Shown here piece by piece: positions 1 to 6,330 of a DNA stretch of 14,350 nucleotides. The position numbers were made by a program, and so were the translations under genes. A model generated the notes under the pieces. The model saw only the letters and a program-made list of their open reading frames with translations. It ran no database searches and was not told the DNA's origin. Source of the DNA: DATFGK01 sp046712825. Its GTDB lineage: Bacteria > Actinomycetota > AC-67. The stretch's first letter is position 1. The number at the start of each line of letters is the position of its first letter. Location: NCBI GenBank assembly GCA_046712825.1, contig JBKKCR010000011.1, positions 1 to 14,350 on the forward strand, given 5' to 3'.

Positions 1-1016
1 TCCTCGTTCACGGCATCGGCGCGGGTCTGGACGTTGTAGTCCCAGCCGATGTCGGCGATCTTCTCGCACATCTCGAACAGGCGCGGCTTGCGCAGCGTGA
101 ACGTCGCGTCGCCGAAGTAGAACTTCGGCTTCCCGACGGTGCGGTAGTTGTCCCAGCAATACTGGACGACGTCGCGCACGTAGTCGGGCGAGTGGAAACG
201 CACCTTGCGGTTCCAGATCGTCGGGTCCATGCAGAACGTGCACTTCTCGGGGCAGCCGCGCGAGGTTACGTACGACGAGCCGATGAAGTAGTCGCCGTTG
301 GGCTGCAGTGTCTTCAGGAAGTGGTGACGTTCCTTGATCTTGAAGCGGTCGCCGGCCGAGTACATGTGCGCGAGCCGGTCGAGGTCACCGATCCGCGGCA
401 TGTCCATGTTGTGGCCCGGCTCGCCGCCGCCCACCTGATACGAGAGCCCCATCGTGTCGAGCTTGCCGGTCTTGTGTTTGCCCTCGGCGAGCTCGGCCAT
501 CAGCTGGATGATCGTGTCCTCGCCTTCGCCGCGCACGACGATGTCGGCATACCCGTCGAGGATCAGCTCGAAGGCGTGCATCGTGGCGTAGTTCCCGCCG
601 GTGATGAACACGGCATCGGGCGCGGCCTTGCGCATCTCGGCGATCAGGTTCTTCACGCCCTTGACCATGTAGTAGTACGACATCGGGATCATCACGACGT
701 CGGCGCCCTTGAGCCGCGCGGCCAGGTCGTCGCTCATCGTCTTGATGAGCCCTTCGAGCTCGTCACGCGCGGCGTCGTCGTGCTGGTGGTCGTCGGAGAC
801 CGCGAACCACCGCTCGTCCCAGTGGTCGGCGATGATGTTCACGAGGTCGTAGTCGATCCCGTTCTGCTTCAGCGCCGCCGCGATGTACAGCAGGCCGTAC
901 TCGGGGGTGATGATCGCCCGGTCGCGGTAGCTCTTCCAGAAGGGCTCCCACGAGGGGTACGGCCGTCGCACGAGGAACGAGTAGGCGAAGGTGTCGCTGA
1001 CCAGGACCGTCCGCAT
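1..1016 (-). CDS. B12-binding radical SAM protein (3' end outside window)
   Basis: This is an open frame of 338 codons read from ATG at 1016 to the left edge, so the C-terminus is missing. The N-terminal half looks like a cobalamin-binding-type Rossmann domain: a GADVVMIPMS strand at about 104-113, a GGNYATMHAFELIL segment at 140-153, and VVRGEGEDTI at 160-169, the usual GEGE of this class. The radical SAM core starts with SRGCPEKCTFC, giving cluster cysteines C255, C259 and C262 in the CxxxCxxC spacing, followed by YFGDATFTL at 300-308. Members bind a [4Fe-4S] cluster and S-adenosylmethionine; many are methyltransferases or cyclases on unknown substrates. No DxHxxG cobalamin-ligand motif is visible. 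The start is supported by GGGAGG about 5 nt upstream. The gene is divergent from glycerate kinase. The substrate cannot be told from the sequence. Confidence 0.88.
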   Translation of the reverse strand, partial: MRTVLVSDTFAYSFLVRRPYPSWEPFWKSYRDRAIITPEYGLLYIAAALKQNGIDYDLVNIIADHWDERWFAVSDDHQHDDAARDELEGLIKTMSDDLAARLKGADVVMIPMSYYYMVKGVKNLIAEMRKAAPDAVFITGGNYATMHAFELILDGYADIVVRGEGEDTIIQLMAELAEGKHKTGKLDTMGLSYQVGGGEPGHNMDMPRIGDLDRLAHMYSAGDRFKIKERHHFLKTLQPNGDYFIGSSYVTSRGCPEKCTFCMDPTIWNRKVRFHSPDYVRDVVQYCWDNYRTVGKPKFYFGDATFTLRKPRLFEMCEKIADIGWDYNVQTRADAVNE

Positions 1017-1056
1017 CGTTCCTCCCTGAGCTGACGCCGGTATCAGATTGCGCGCG

Positions 1057-1062
1057 AGTCTA
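1057..1062 (-). promoter_or_regulatory. Possible -10 box for the radical SAM gene
   Basis: TAGACT, read on the minus strand, fits the TAnnnT -10 pattern and would give a leader of about 34 nt carrying the GGGAGG ribosome site. No convincing -35 is seen. It lies in the 103-bp divergent gap shared with glycerate kinase. Confidence 0.3.
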
Positions 1063-1107
1063 CACGGACGGCCCGAGGCGGCACGAACGCGCCACGTCGC
1101 CGATGGG

Positions 1108-1113
1108 TATCCT
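1108..1113 (+). promoter_or_regulatory. -10 box for leaderless glycerate kinase transcript
   Basis: TATCCT is followed by exactly six bases (all C) and then the GTG start at 1120, so transcription from the normal +1 would begin at the start codon. There is no Shine-Dalgarno sequence upstream of this GTG, which fits a leaderless message. No clear -35 is seen. Confidence 0.45.
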
Positions 1114-1119
1114 CCCCCC

Positions 1120-2241
1120 GTGCGCGTCGTCGTCGCCCCCAACGCATTCAAGGGATGCCTCACCGCCAAGCAGGCGGCGGAGGCGATGGTTCGCGGCGTG
1201 AAAGCGGCCGGGGCCGACGCCGTTCTCGCTCCGGTGGCCGACGGCGGGGACGGAACCTTGGACGCGCTGGTCGCCGGCGTCGGCGGCAGCGTGATGGGAA
1301 CCATCGCGCGCGGCCCGCTCGGGCTCCCCGTGCGGGCGCACGTCGGGATCCTTTCCGACGGGACCGGCGTCGTCGAGATGGCGCAAGCCTCGGGACTGAC
1401 GCTCGTTCCGGCGGGGGACCGGGACCCGATGCGAGCCACCTCCTACGGCACCGGCGAGCTCATCCGCGCAGCCCTCGCGCGGAGGCCATCCCGGATCCTG
1501 GTGGCCCTGGGCGGCTCGGCCACGGTGGACGGCGGCACGGGGCTCGCGCGAGCGCTCGGATTGCGTTTCCTCGACGCGGAAGGACGCTCGCTTCCGGACG
1601 GGGGCGGAGCGCTCGAACGGCTGGCTCTGATCGACAAGACCAAGCTCGACCCGCGCGTAACCGCCACGCCGCTCATCGTCGCCTCCGACGTGACGAACCC
1701 ACTCCTGGGACCCGAGGGCGCCGCCCGGGTGTTCGGCCCGCAGAAAGGCGCGAGCCCCGAGCAGGTCGAGATCCTCGAGCGCGGGCTCGAACGCCTCGCC
1801 GAGCGGCTCGCCGTGGACCTGGGCGCCGACGTCGCCGGCCGGCCGGGGGCCGGCGCCGCGGGCGGGACGGGCGCCATGCTGCTGGCGCTCGGCGGAGAGA
1901 TACGACCCGGCGTCGAGGTCGTCCTCGAAGCTCTTGGCTTCTCCGATCTGCTGAACGGCGCAGATCTGGTGTTGACGGGCGAGGGGAGGCTCGACCGGCA
2001 GACGCTCGCCGGTAAGGCTCCGATCGGGGTCGCGCGTGCGGCTGCCGAAGCCGGGGTGCCCTGCGCGGCGGTCGTCGGGACGTCGGAGCTGGAGCCGGCC
2101 GAGGCGGGGTTCGTTGCCATCCGTTCACTCGTCGACCACTTCGGCGATCAAGCAGCGGCTAAGTCCAAAGCCGAGGGCGGCCTCGCCACCCTTGCCGCCG
2201 CGGTGGTCCGTTCGTTCGCTTCGGCCCAGTCCAGGCCCTGA
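1120..2241 (+). CDS. glxK: Glycerate 2-kinase (GarK/GlxK family)
   Basis: A 373-aa protein carrying essentially every hallmark of the GarK/GlxK family, which phosphorylates D-glycerate with ATP, usually giving 2-phosphoglycerate for lower glycolysis. In order: VVVAPNAFKG at the N-terminus, PVADGGDGT near 39-47, VEMAQASGL near 85, TSYGTGELI near 107, ALGGSATVDGGTG near 127, ASDVTNPLLGPEGAA near 189 with FGPQKGA just after, GAAGGTGAM near 246, and VLTGEGRLDRQTLAGKAP near 284. The length is normal for the family. The frame stays open upstream to 1048, but the family consensus begins at MRVVVAPN, so the GTG at 1120 is chosen. It stands alone on its strand between the divergent radical SAM gene and the separately promoted Fe-S carrier. 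Glycerate could come from glyoxylate, serine or sugar-acid breakdown; no such pathway gene is visible here. Confidence 0.93.
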   Translation: MRVVVAPNAFKGCLTAKQAAEAMVRGVKAAGADAVLAPVADGGDGTLDALVAGVGGSVMGTIARGPLGLPVRAHVGILSDGTGVVEMAQASGLTLVPAGDRDPMRATSYGTGELIRAALARRPSRILVALGGSATVDGGTGLARALGLRFLDAEGRSLPDGGGALERLALIDKTKLDPRVTATPLIVASDVTNPLLGPEGAARVFGPQKGASPEQVEILERGLERLAERLAVDLGADVAGRPGAGAAGGTGAMLLALGGEIRPGVEVVLEALGFSDLLNGADLVLTGEGRLDRQTLAGKAPIGVARAAAEAGVPCAAVVGTSELEPAEAGFVAIRSLVDHFGDQAAAKSKAEGGLATLAAAVVRSFASAQSRP

Positions 2242-2290
2242 ATCCGGTCAAGATCCGCTGGTGAGGCTCCCGGAACCGTCCTTCGCCCGG

Positions 2291-2296
2291 TATAAT
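2291..2296 (+). promoter_or_regulatory. Consensus -10 box of the Fe-S carrier gene
   Basis: A perfect TATAAT in GC-rich sequence, about 50 bp upstream of the start codon, placing transcription start near 2302-2303. The expected -35 position (about 2268-2273) does not resemble TTGACA. GGAAC lies nearby at 2272-2276, but its spacing to the -10 is too short for a standard promoter. Confidence 0.6.
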
Positions 2297-2303
2297 CTGA
2301 CGT

Positions 2304-2325
2304 ACGGGGTCGGAAATCTCCCCGT
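2304..2325 (+). promoter_or_regulatory. Hairpin at the 5' end of the Fe-S carrier mRNA
   Basis: ACGGGG at 2304-2309 pairs with CCCCGT at 2320-2325 around a 10-nt loop. It sits within a few bases of the predicted transcription start and ends 7 nt before the AGGAG ribosome site. It could stabilise the 5' end or be a regulatory leader. There is no U tract, so it is not obviously an attenuator. Confidence 0.4.
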
Positions 2326-2344
2326 CCCAACAAGGAGAATGAGG

Positions 2345-2668
2345 ATGAAGCTGAGCGACACCGCTGCTGTGAAGGTCAAGGAGCTGCTCCAGCGCGAGGC
2401 GCCCGAGCAGGCCGGGCTGGCCCTGCGGGTCGCGGTTCAGCCGGGTGGCTGCTCAGGCCTCCGCTATTCGCTCTTCTTCGACGACCAGATCAAGGAGAGC
2501 GACCAGACCACCGAGTTCGGCGGCGTCCGCCTCGTCGTGGACAAGATGAGCGCGCCGTACCTCTCGGGCGCGGAGATCGACTACGTCGACACGCTGCAAC
2601 AGTCCGGTTTCACGATCAACAACCCGAACGCGCAGTCGACATGCGCGTGCGGGGATTCCTTCCACTGA
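2345..2668 (+). CDS. erpA: A-type iron-sulfur carrier (HesB/IscA/ErpA family)
   Basis: A 107-aa protein of the usual length for A-type carriers, which take assembled Fe-S clusters and hand them to target enzymes. The three cluster cysteines are present: C36 in PGGCSGLRYSL, and C100 and C102 in STCACGDSFH. The CACG form replaces the CGCG of E. coli IscA and ErpA. ATG at 2345 is preferred over ATG at 2339, because AGGAG (2333-2337) is 7 nt before the first but only 1 nt before the second. The gene is its own unit, with a TATAAT promoter upstream and a strong hairpin downstream. The symbol is by family; IscA and ErpA cannot be separated from sequence alone. Likely clients include KorAB and the radical SAM protein in this window, by inference. 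Confidence 0.93.
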   Translation: MKLSDTAAVKVKELLQREAPEQAGLALRVAVQPGGCSGLRYSLFFDDQIKESDQTTEFGGVRLVVDKMSAPYLSGAEIDYVDTLQQSGFTINNPNAQSTCACGDSFH

Positions 2669-2684
2669 GTCCAAGCGCGACCTT

Positions 2685-2711
2685 CGAGGGGCGGCGATGA
2701 GCCGCCCCTCG
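2685..2711 (+). terminator. Strong hairpin terminator after the Fe-S carrier gene
   Basis: An 11-bp perfect stem (CGAGGGGCGGC with GCCGCCCCTCG) around the 5-nt loop GATGA, starting 16 nt after the stop codon. No U tract follows, as is common in high-GC bacteria. It separates the carrier gene from the glycosyltransferase at 2737. Confidence 0.75.
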
Positions 2712-2736
2712 TCCATTGAATCGATGCCAAGGGTCT

Positions 2737-3666
2737 ATGTCTGAGCCTCGCGTCACCGTCATCATGCCCACCTACCGGCGGCCGGAGTCGCTCGCGCGCA
2801 CGCTCGAAGGACTCGCCCGGCAAGACCCCGGCTTCGACTGGGAGCTCGTCGTGATCGACAACGACGACGCTCCGGGCGCCGCCTCCGTCTTCGCGTCACA
2901 CGAGGGAACGTTCGGCGGACGCGCGCGGATGGTCAGGGAGACCCGGCGCGGGTCGGCCTACGCCCGGAACCGCGGCATCGAGGAGGCGCGCGGCGATGTG
3001 ACGGCGATGATCGACGACGATGTGGTCCCCGCACCGGATTGGCTCGCGAAGATCGCCCAGCCCGTGCTGTCCGGACGGTGCTCGGGCGCCGGGGGACTGG
3101 TGTTGCTCGATCCTTCTGTCGAGCGGCCGGACTGGTTCGACGAGGTTGCGATCGGCGGCTACCTCGCCCGCTGGGACCTCGGAGCCGAGGAGCGGGCGCT
3201 CACGGAGAAAGAGTTCTTCCTGACGGCCAACTGCGCCTTCGACACGGCGAAGCTGCGCGCATCCGGCGGGTTCGAACCGTCGCTCGGCCCTCGCGGGCGC
3301 ACGCCGCTGGTGAACGACGATGCGCTGCTCGTCCGTAGAGTCCGTGAAGGTGGTGGCGAGGTTCGATGGGTGCCGGATGCCGTCGTCTTCCACGAGCTCC
3401 CGGCGACGCGGCTCAACCGCCGCTACATGATGCGCCGCGCGTACGCGCAGGGACGTTCGGATTGGATCCTCGACCGAGAGGCGATGTCGAAGCGCAAGCT
3501 CGGCGCCGCACGGGTCGCGACGGGATGGCTCGGGCAGGAGCTCGGACGCCGTCGCCGGGAGGGGTTCCGGCGACCAGAGGTGATGTTCCACGCCGTGTGC
3601 GACGTCGCTCGAACCGCCGGCGCCCTCCGGGAGGCCGCGAAGATCGCGCTCAGGCGGCGCGCGTAA
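2737..3666 (+). CDS. Family 2 glycosyltransferase
   Basis: A 309-aa GT2 (GT-A fold) protein. It opens with VTVIMPTYRRPESLARTLEGL at 6-26 (quoted across the nucleotide-sugar-binding strand), then VVIDNDDAP at 38-46, YARNRGIEEARGDV at 75-88, and MIDDDVVPAPDW at 91-102 with the metal-binding DxD-type aspartates 93-95. NDDALLVRRV at about 193-202 corresponds to the acceptor or base region. No membrane segment is seen, so it is probably cytoplasmic or peripheral. The frame opens at TTG 2716 inside the preceding hairpin region; ATG 2737 gives the expected MSEPRVTVIMPTYRR start, although the AAGGG before it is close (3 nt). Its last 17 bp overlap the 3' end of a second, convergent GT2 gene of identical length. 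Donor and acceptor are unknown. Confidence 0.88.
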   Translation: MSEPRVTVIMPTYRRPESLARTLEGLARQDPGFDWELVVIDNDDAPGAASVFASHEGTFGGRARMVRETRRGSAYARNRGIEEARGDVTAMIDDDVVPAPDWLAKIAQPVLSGRCSGAGGLVLLDPSVERPDWFDEVAIGGYLARWDLGAEERALTEKEFFLTANCAFDTAKLRASGGFEPSLGPRGRTPLVNDDALLVRRVREGGGEVRWVPDAVVFHELPATRLNRRYMMRRAYAQGRSDWILDREAMSKRKLGAARVATGWLGQELGRRRREGFRRPEVMFHAVCDVARTAGALREAAKIALRRRA

Positions 3667-4579
3667 CGTTGCGCCGGCGTCGCGGCGCGAAGTGTCCGTC
3701 GACGACCGGGATCACGAGCCCCTCGACCAGCCCGCGGGTCATCCCGAAGAGCCGATAGAGCGCCGCGAGCGCTCCGTACTCGTAGCGCTTTCGGATACAG
3801 CGCCCGAGATCCAGCAAACCCCATCGCCAGAAAAGTTCACGAGCCAGTGCGCGCGCGTGCTTGCGATCGCTCCGGATCAGCTTCGCGAGCCGCGCGCCCG
3901 ACCCGATGCCGTACCCGAGATCGACCGTGAGCCGTTCCTTCTTGGACCGCCACTGGTCGTGGTGCGCGAGGATCGACGGTTCGTAGCGGCCGGTCGCGCC
4001 GGCGGCCGCTAGCCTGTCGAACAGGTCGAAGTCGTCGCCGCCGCCCTTGAAGTGCGCGCCGGGTCCGAGGAGCTCGTCGAATCCGCCGAGCGGCTCGAGT
4101 GCGTCGCGCCGTGCGGCGAAGTTCCCCGAGATCCCCTCGTGCCGAGCGGTGCGCGGCTGGTGATCCATCGCGTCGGATGCATCCACGATCGCGATCGGAT
4201 GCTCGGAGCCGGCCTGCTCCGGCGGGGGAACGACCCGTCCTGTGACCCACCCGAGGCCGGGTCGCGCCGCGAACACCGCGCGCACGGCGTCCGCCCAATC
4301 GGGCGCGACGACGATGTCGTCGTCGACGAACGCGACGATCTCGTGGCGCGCGGCGCGCCAGCCGAGATTGCGAGCACGGGCGGCGCCCGGCACGTCGTCG
4401 GAGATGTACCGGGCGCCGAACTCCGCGGCGGCGACGTCGGCGCTCGCCGTCACTGAGGCGCTGTCCACCACGATCAGCTCGTCGTCCTCGCGAAGGCTCT
4501 GGCGGATGGTCTGCAGGCAGCGCCGCAGCATGTCGGGACGATCCCGGGTCGGGACGACGACGCTCAGAGGGATGGTCAT
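3650..4579 (-). CDS. Family 2 glycosyltransferase
   Basis: A 309-aa GT2 protein, clearly related to its convergent neighbour. It has LSVVVPTRDRPDMLRRCL at 5-22, ELIVVDSAS at 34-42, GAARARNLGWRAARHEIVAF at 65-84, VDDDIVVAPDW at 85-95 with aspartates 86-88, GNFAARRDAL and GGFDELLGPGAHFKGGGDDF further on, and a basic C-terminus (FAPRRRRNVTRAA). The frame remains open upstream through the next gene, but ATG 4579 gives the standard MTIPLSVVVPTRDRP start. No Shine-Dalgarno sequence is seen. The gene follows the nitrilase-fold gene by 41 bp on the same strand and may be the last gene of that transcript, or may use TACAGT just upstream. It converges on the other GT2 with a 17-bp overlap. The substrate is unknown. 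Confidence 0.88.
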   Translation of the reverse strand: MTIPLSVVVPTRDRPDMLRRCLQTIRQSLREDDELIVVDSASVTASADVAAAEFGARYISDDVPGAARARNLGWRAARHEIVAFVDDDIVVAPDWADAVRAVFAARPGLGWVTGRVVPPPEQAGSEHPIAIVDASDAMDHQPRTARHEGISGNFAARRDALEPLGGFDELLGPGAHFKGGGDDFDLFDRLAAAGATGRYEPSILAHHDQWRSKKERLTVDLGYGIGSGARLAKLIRSDRKHARALARELFWRWGLLDLGRCIRKRYEYGALAALYRLFGMTRGLVEGLVIPVVDGHFAPRRRRNVTRAA

Positions 4580-4588
4580 GGCGTGGGA

Positions 4589-4594
4589 ACTGTA
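4589..4594 (-). promoter_or_regulatory. Possible -10 box before the minus-strand glycosyltransferase
   Basis: TACAGT on the minus strand fits TAnnnT and ends 9 nt before ATG 4579, which would give a leader of only a few bases. It lies in the 41-bp gap after the nitrilase-fold gene. No -35 is evident, and read-through from upstream is equally possible. Confidence 0.25.
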
Positions 4595-4620
4595 GCGAAG
4601 GCGCTCGTCGCCGTCCGGGC

Positions 4621-6330
4621 TCAGGCGGCGGGTGGGTCGAGGTCGAGGTCGGCCCAGATCGCGGTCTCGAGGTAGTCGTTCTCGTAGGGGCTGCCCGAGC
4701 CGGCGAGCATGGCGTGGCCTCGCTCGGTCAGCCGGGCCCGGTTCGCCACGGCGTCCAGGGCCGGATCGTCGGCGAGCACCCACGGCGCCATCGTGATCGT
4801 CTCGCGCTTGAGGCCGGAGTAGCCGAGGAGCTTCGGATCGTCGCACGGCGCTTCGGCGGCCGAGCTCGGCGGGCAGGCGATGAAGTCTTTCGCCCCGACG
4901 AACGCCTGGGGGACGTTGCCGGCGCAGGTGTCCACGCCGCCGAAATCGCAGCGCTCGAATATGACCGACTGCCCGTCGAAGGCGAGGTCGATCAGGTTGC
5001 CGACCATGTGCGGCGTGACCGCGTAGCGGATGTTCGTCACGCTCGGATCGGCGACGGCTCGCCACGCCGAATCCATCCACGACAAAGCCTGCCACGCGTC
5101 GGGATTCCAGCCCAGGTCGATGTAGTCCACCCAGCAACATCCGGGGTTCGCCTCGGGCTGGAGGAACAGGTTGACGCCGCGCTGGTCGAGACAGCGCATC
5201 CACGTCGTGCGATCGGCGCAGCCGTCGCCGGTGAACGGCTGGCCGAAGTCGTTGCCCCACTCGAACGCCGGAAGGCTGATCCCGAAGCCGATCCGCGTGG
5301 CGGCCGGCAGGGGATGGGTCGGCGACCCTTCGCCGGGGAGCGGGAACGGCCCGGTGTTCTCGAGGCTCATGTCGTTGTCGTCGGTGAGATCGAGCAGCAT
5401 GCGCTCGATCGAGGTGATGGGCGTCTTCTTGGTGACGCCGACGAGGTTCGACCGCGGGTCTTCTTTGGTCAACCCTGTCGCCGGATCGAGCGCGAACTCG
5501 CCGAAGCGAGCGGCGGCGTACGGCTCGACGCCGGGGTTCGGCGACCACATGAACGCCTTGTTGTGCACGTTGATCCCCGCCGCGCCGTCTCCCTGATCGT
5601 CGGGGAAGCCGGCGCCTCCGGAATCGACGGCCTCGTAGACCGTGGACAGATCGCCGCTGAGGTAGCGGGGGAGGAGGTCGGGGTCGATCAACAGCGCGGT
5701 CGACAGACGGTCTGCGACGCGCACCTCGCGGAACTCAGCCTGGTTGTTCGAGGCCACGATATAGACGCCATACTTGCGTGCGAGATCGCTGAAGGTCTGC
5801 ATGAACGCACGGACCATCGTGTCGGTGACGGCCGCCAGGATCAGGCGCTGGGCGCTCGTCATCGGCTCCTGCAAGGCGTAGTAGGCGAGCTGCGGCGCGT
5901 AGGCGACCCCCACCCCTGCGAAAGCCGCGATCGCTCCGACGAGGTTCTGCGGGTCCTTGACCGGGCCGGCCGCTACCGCGCGCGCAACCAAGCCGCGGGT
6001 GCCGATCCCGAGCGTCGCCAGGCCGATGTCCTCGTTGAGCACGACGACGTTCGGCTTGGTGGAGGACTTGTTGTCGACGACGTAGTCGAGGAGGAGGCAC
6101 TCCATCTTGTGGCGGAAGGTCTCGTAGGTCGTCGCGTAGGAGATCTCCTGGCGGTACTGCATCGCGAACACGCGAACGTCTCCGGCAGGGTGGGCGACGC
6201 CGCTCGCGTTTTCGGTGCGGTTGCCGACGTGGGTGTCGGCGCAATCGATCGCCTCCGCGCCGAGCCCCGGCCGGATCGTGGCTGCCACGAGCAGGAGCAG
6301 GGCCAGCGGACGAACCCAGAAGCGTTTCAT
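4621..6330 (-). CDS. Secreted nitrilase-superfamily-like protein, possibly altered nucleophile
   Basis: A 569-aa protein with a Sec signal peptide: KR at 2-3, a hydrophobic core LALLLLVAATI at 9-19, and AEA before a likely cleavage after residue 27. The mature part resembles the carbon-nitrogen hydrolase (nitrilase) fold: VRVFAMQY at 52-59, NVVVLNED at 94-101 (E100 where nitrilases have the catalytic Glu), DLARKYGVYIVASNN at 182-196, NKAFMWSPN at 257-265 (K258 as catalytic Lys), RIGFGISLPAFEW at 346-358, and RGVNLFLQPEANP at 384-396. In the last strand the usual I-C is I-S (S352); C371 is the only nearby alternative nucleophile. It is much longer than typical nitrilases (about 270-350 aa), with long inserts. 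Its ATG overlaps the stop of the phosphoesterase (ATGA), so the two are probably translationally coupled. The family call rests on motif reading only; the substrate is unknown. Confidence 0.65.
   Translation of the reverse strand: MKRFWVRPLALLLLVAATIRPGLGAEAIDCADTHVGNRTENASGVAHPAGDVRVFAMQYRQEISYATTYETFRHKMECLLLDYVVDNKSSTKPNVVVLNEDIGLATLGIGTRGLVARAVAAGPVKDPQNLVGAIAAFAGVGVAYAPQLAYYALQEPMTSAQRLILAAVTDTMVRAFMQTFSDLARKYGVYIVASNNQAEFREVRVADRLSTALLIDPDLLPRYLSGDLSTVYEAVDSGGAGFPDDQGDGAAGINVHNKAFMWSPNPGVEPYAAARFGEFALDPATGLTKEDPRSNLVGVTKKTPITSIERMLLDLTDDNDMSLENTGPFPLPGEGSPTHPLPAATRIGFGISLPAFEWGNDFGQPFTGDGCADRTTWMRCLDQRGVNLFLQPEANPGCCWVDYIDLGWNPDAWQALSWMDSAWRAVADPSVTNIRYAVTPHMVGNLIDLAFDGQSVIFERCDFGGVDTCAGNVPQAFVGAKDFIACPPSSAAEAPCDDPKLLGYSGLKRETITMAPWVLADDPALDAVANRARLTERGHAMLAGSGSPYENDYLETAIWADLDLDPPAA

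Noticed and set aside
192..1034. Long plus-strand frame of 280 codons at the left end
   Set aside because: It is the antisense of the radical SAM gene; its residues show no domain, while the minus frame carries the CxxxCxxC motif.
4580..5548. Upstream extension that would make the minus-strand glycosyltransferase 632 aa
   Set aside because: It is an out-of-frame reading of the nitrilase-fold gene; the GT2 fold starts at ATG 4579.
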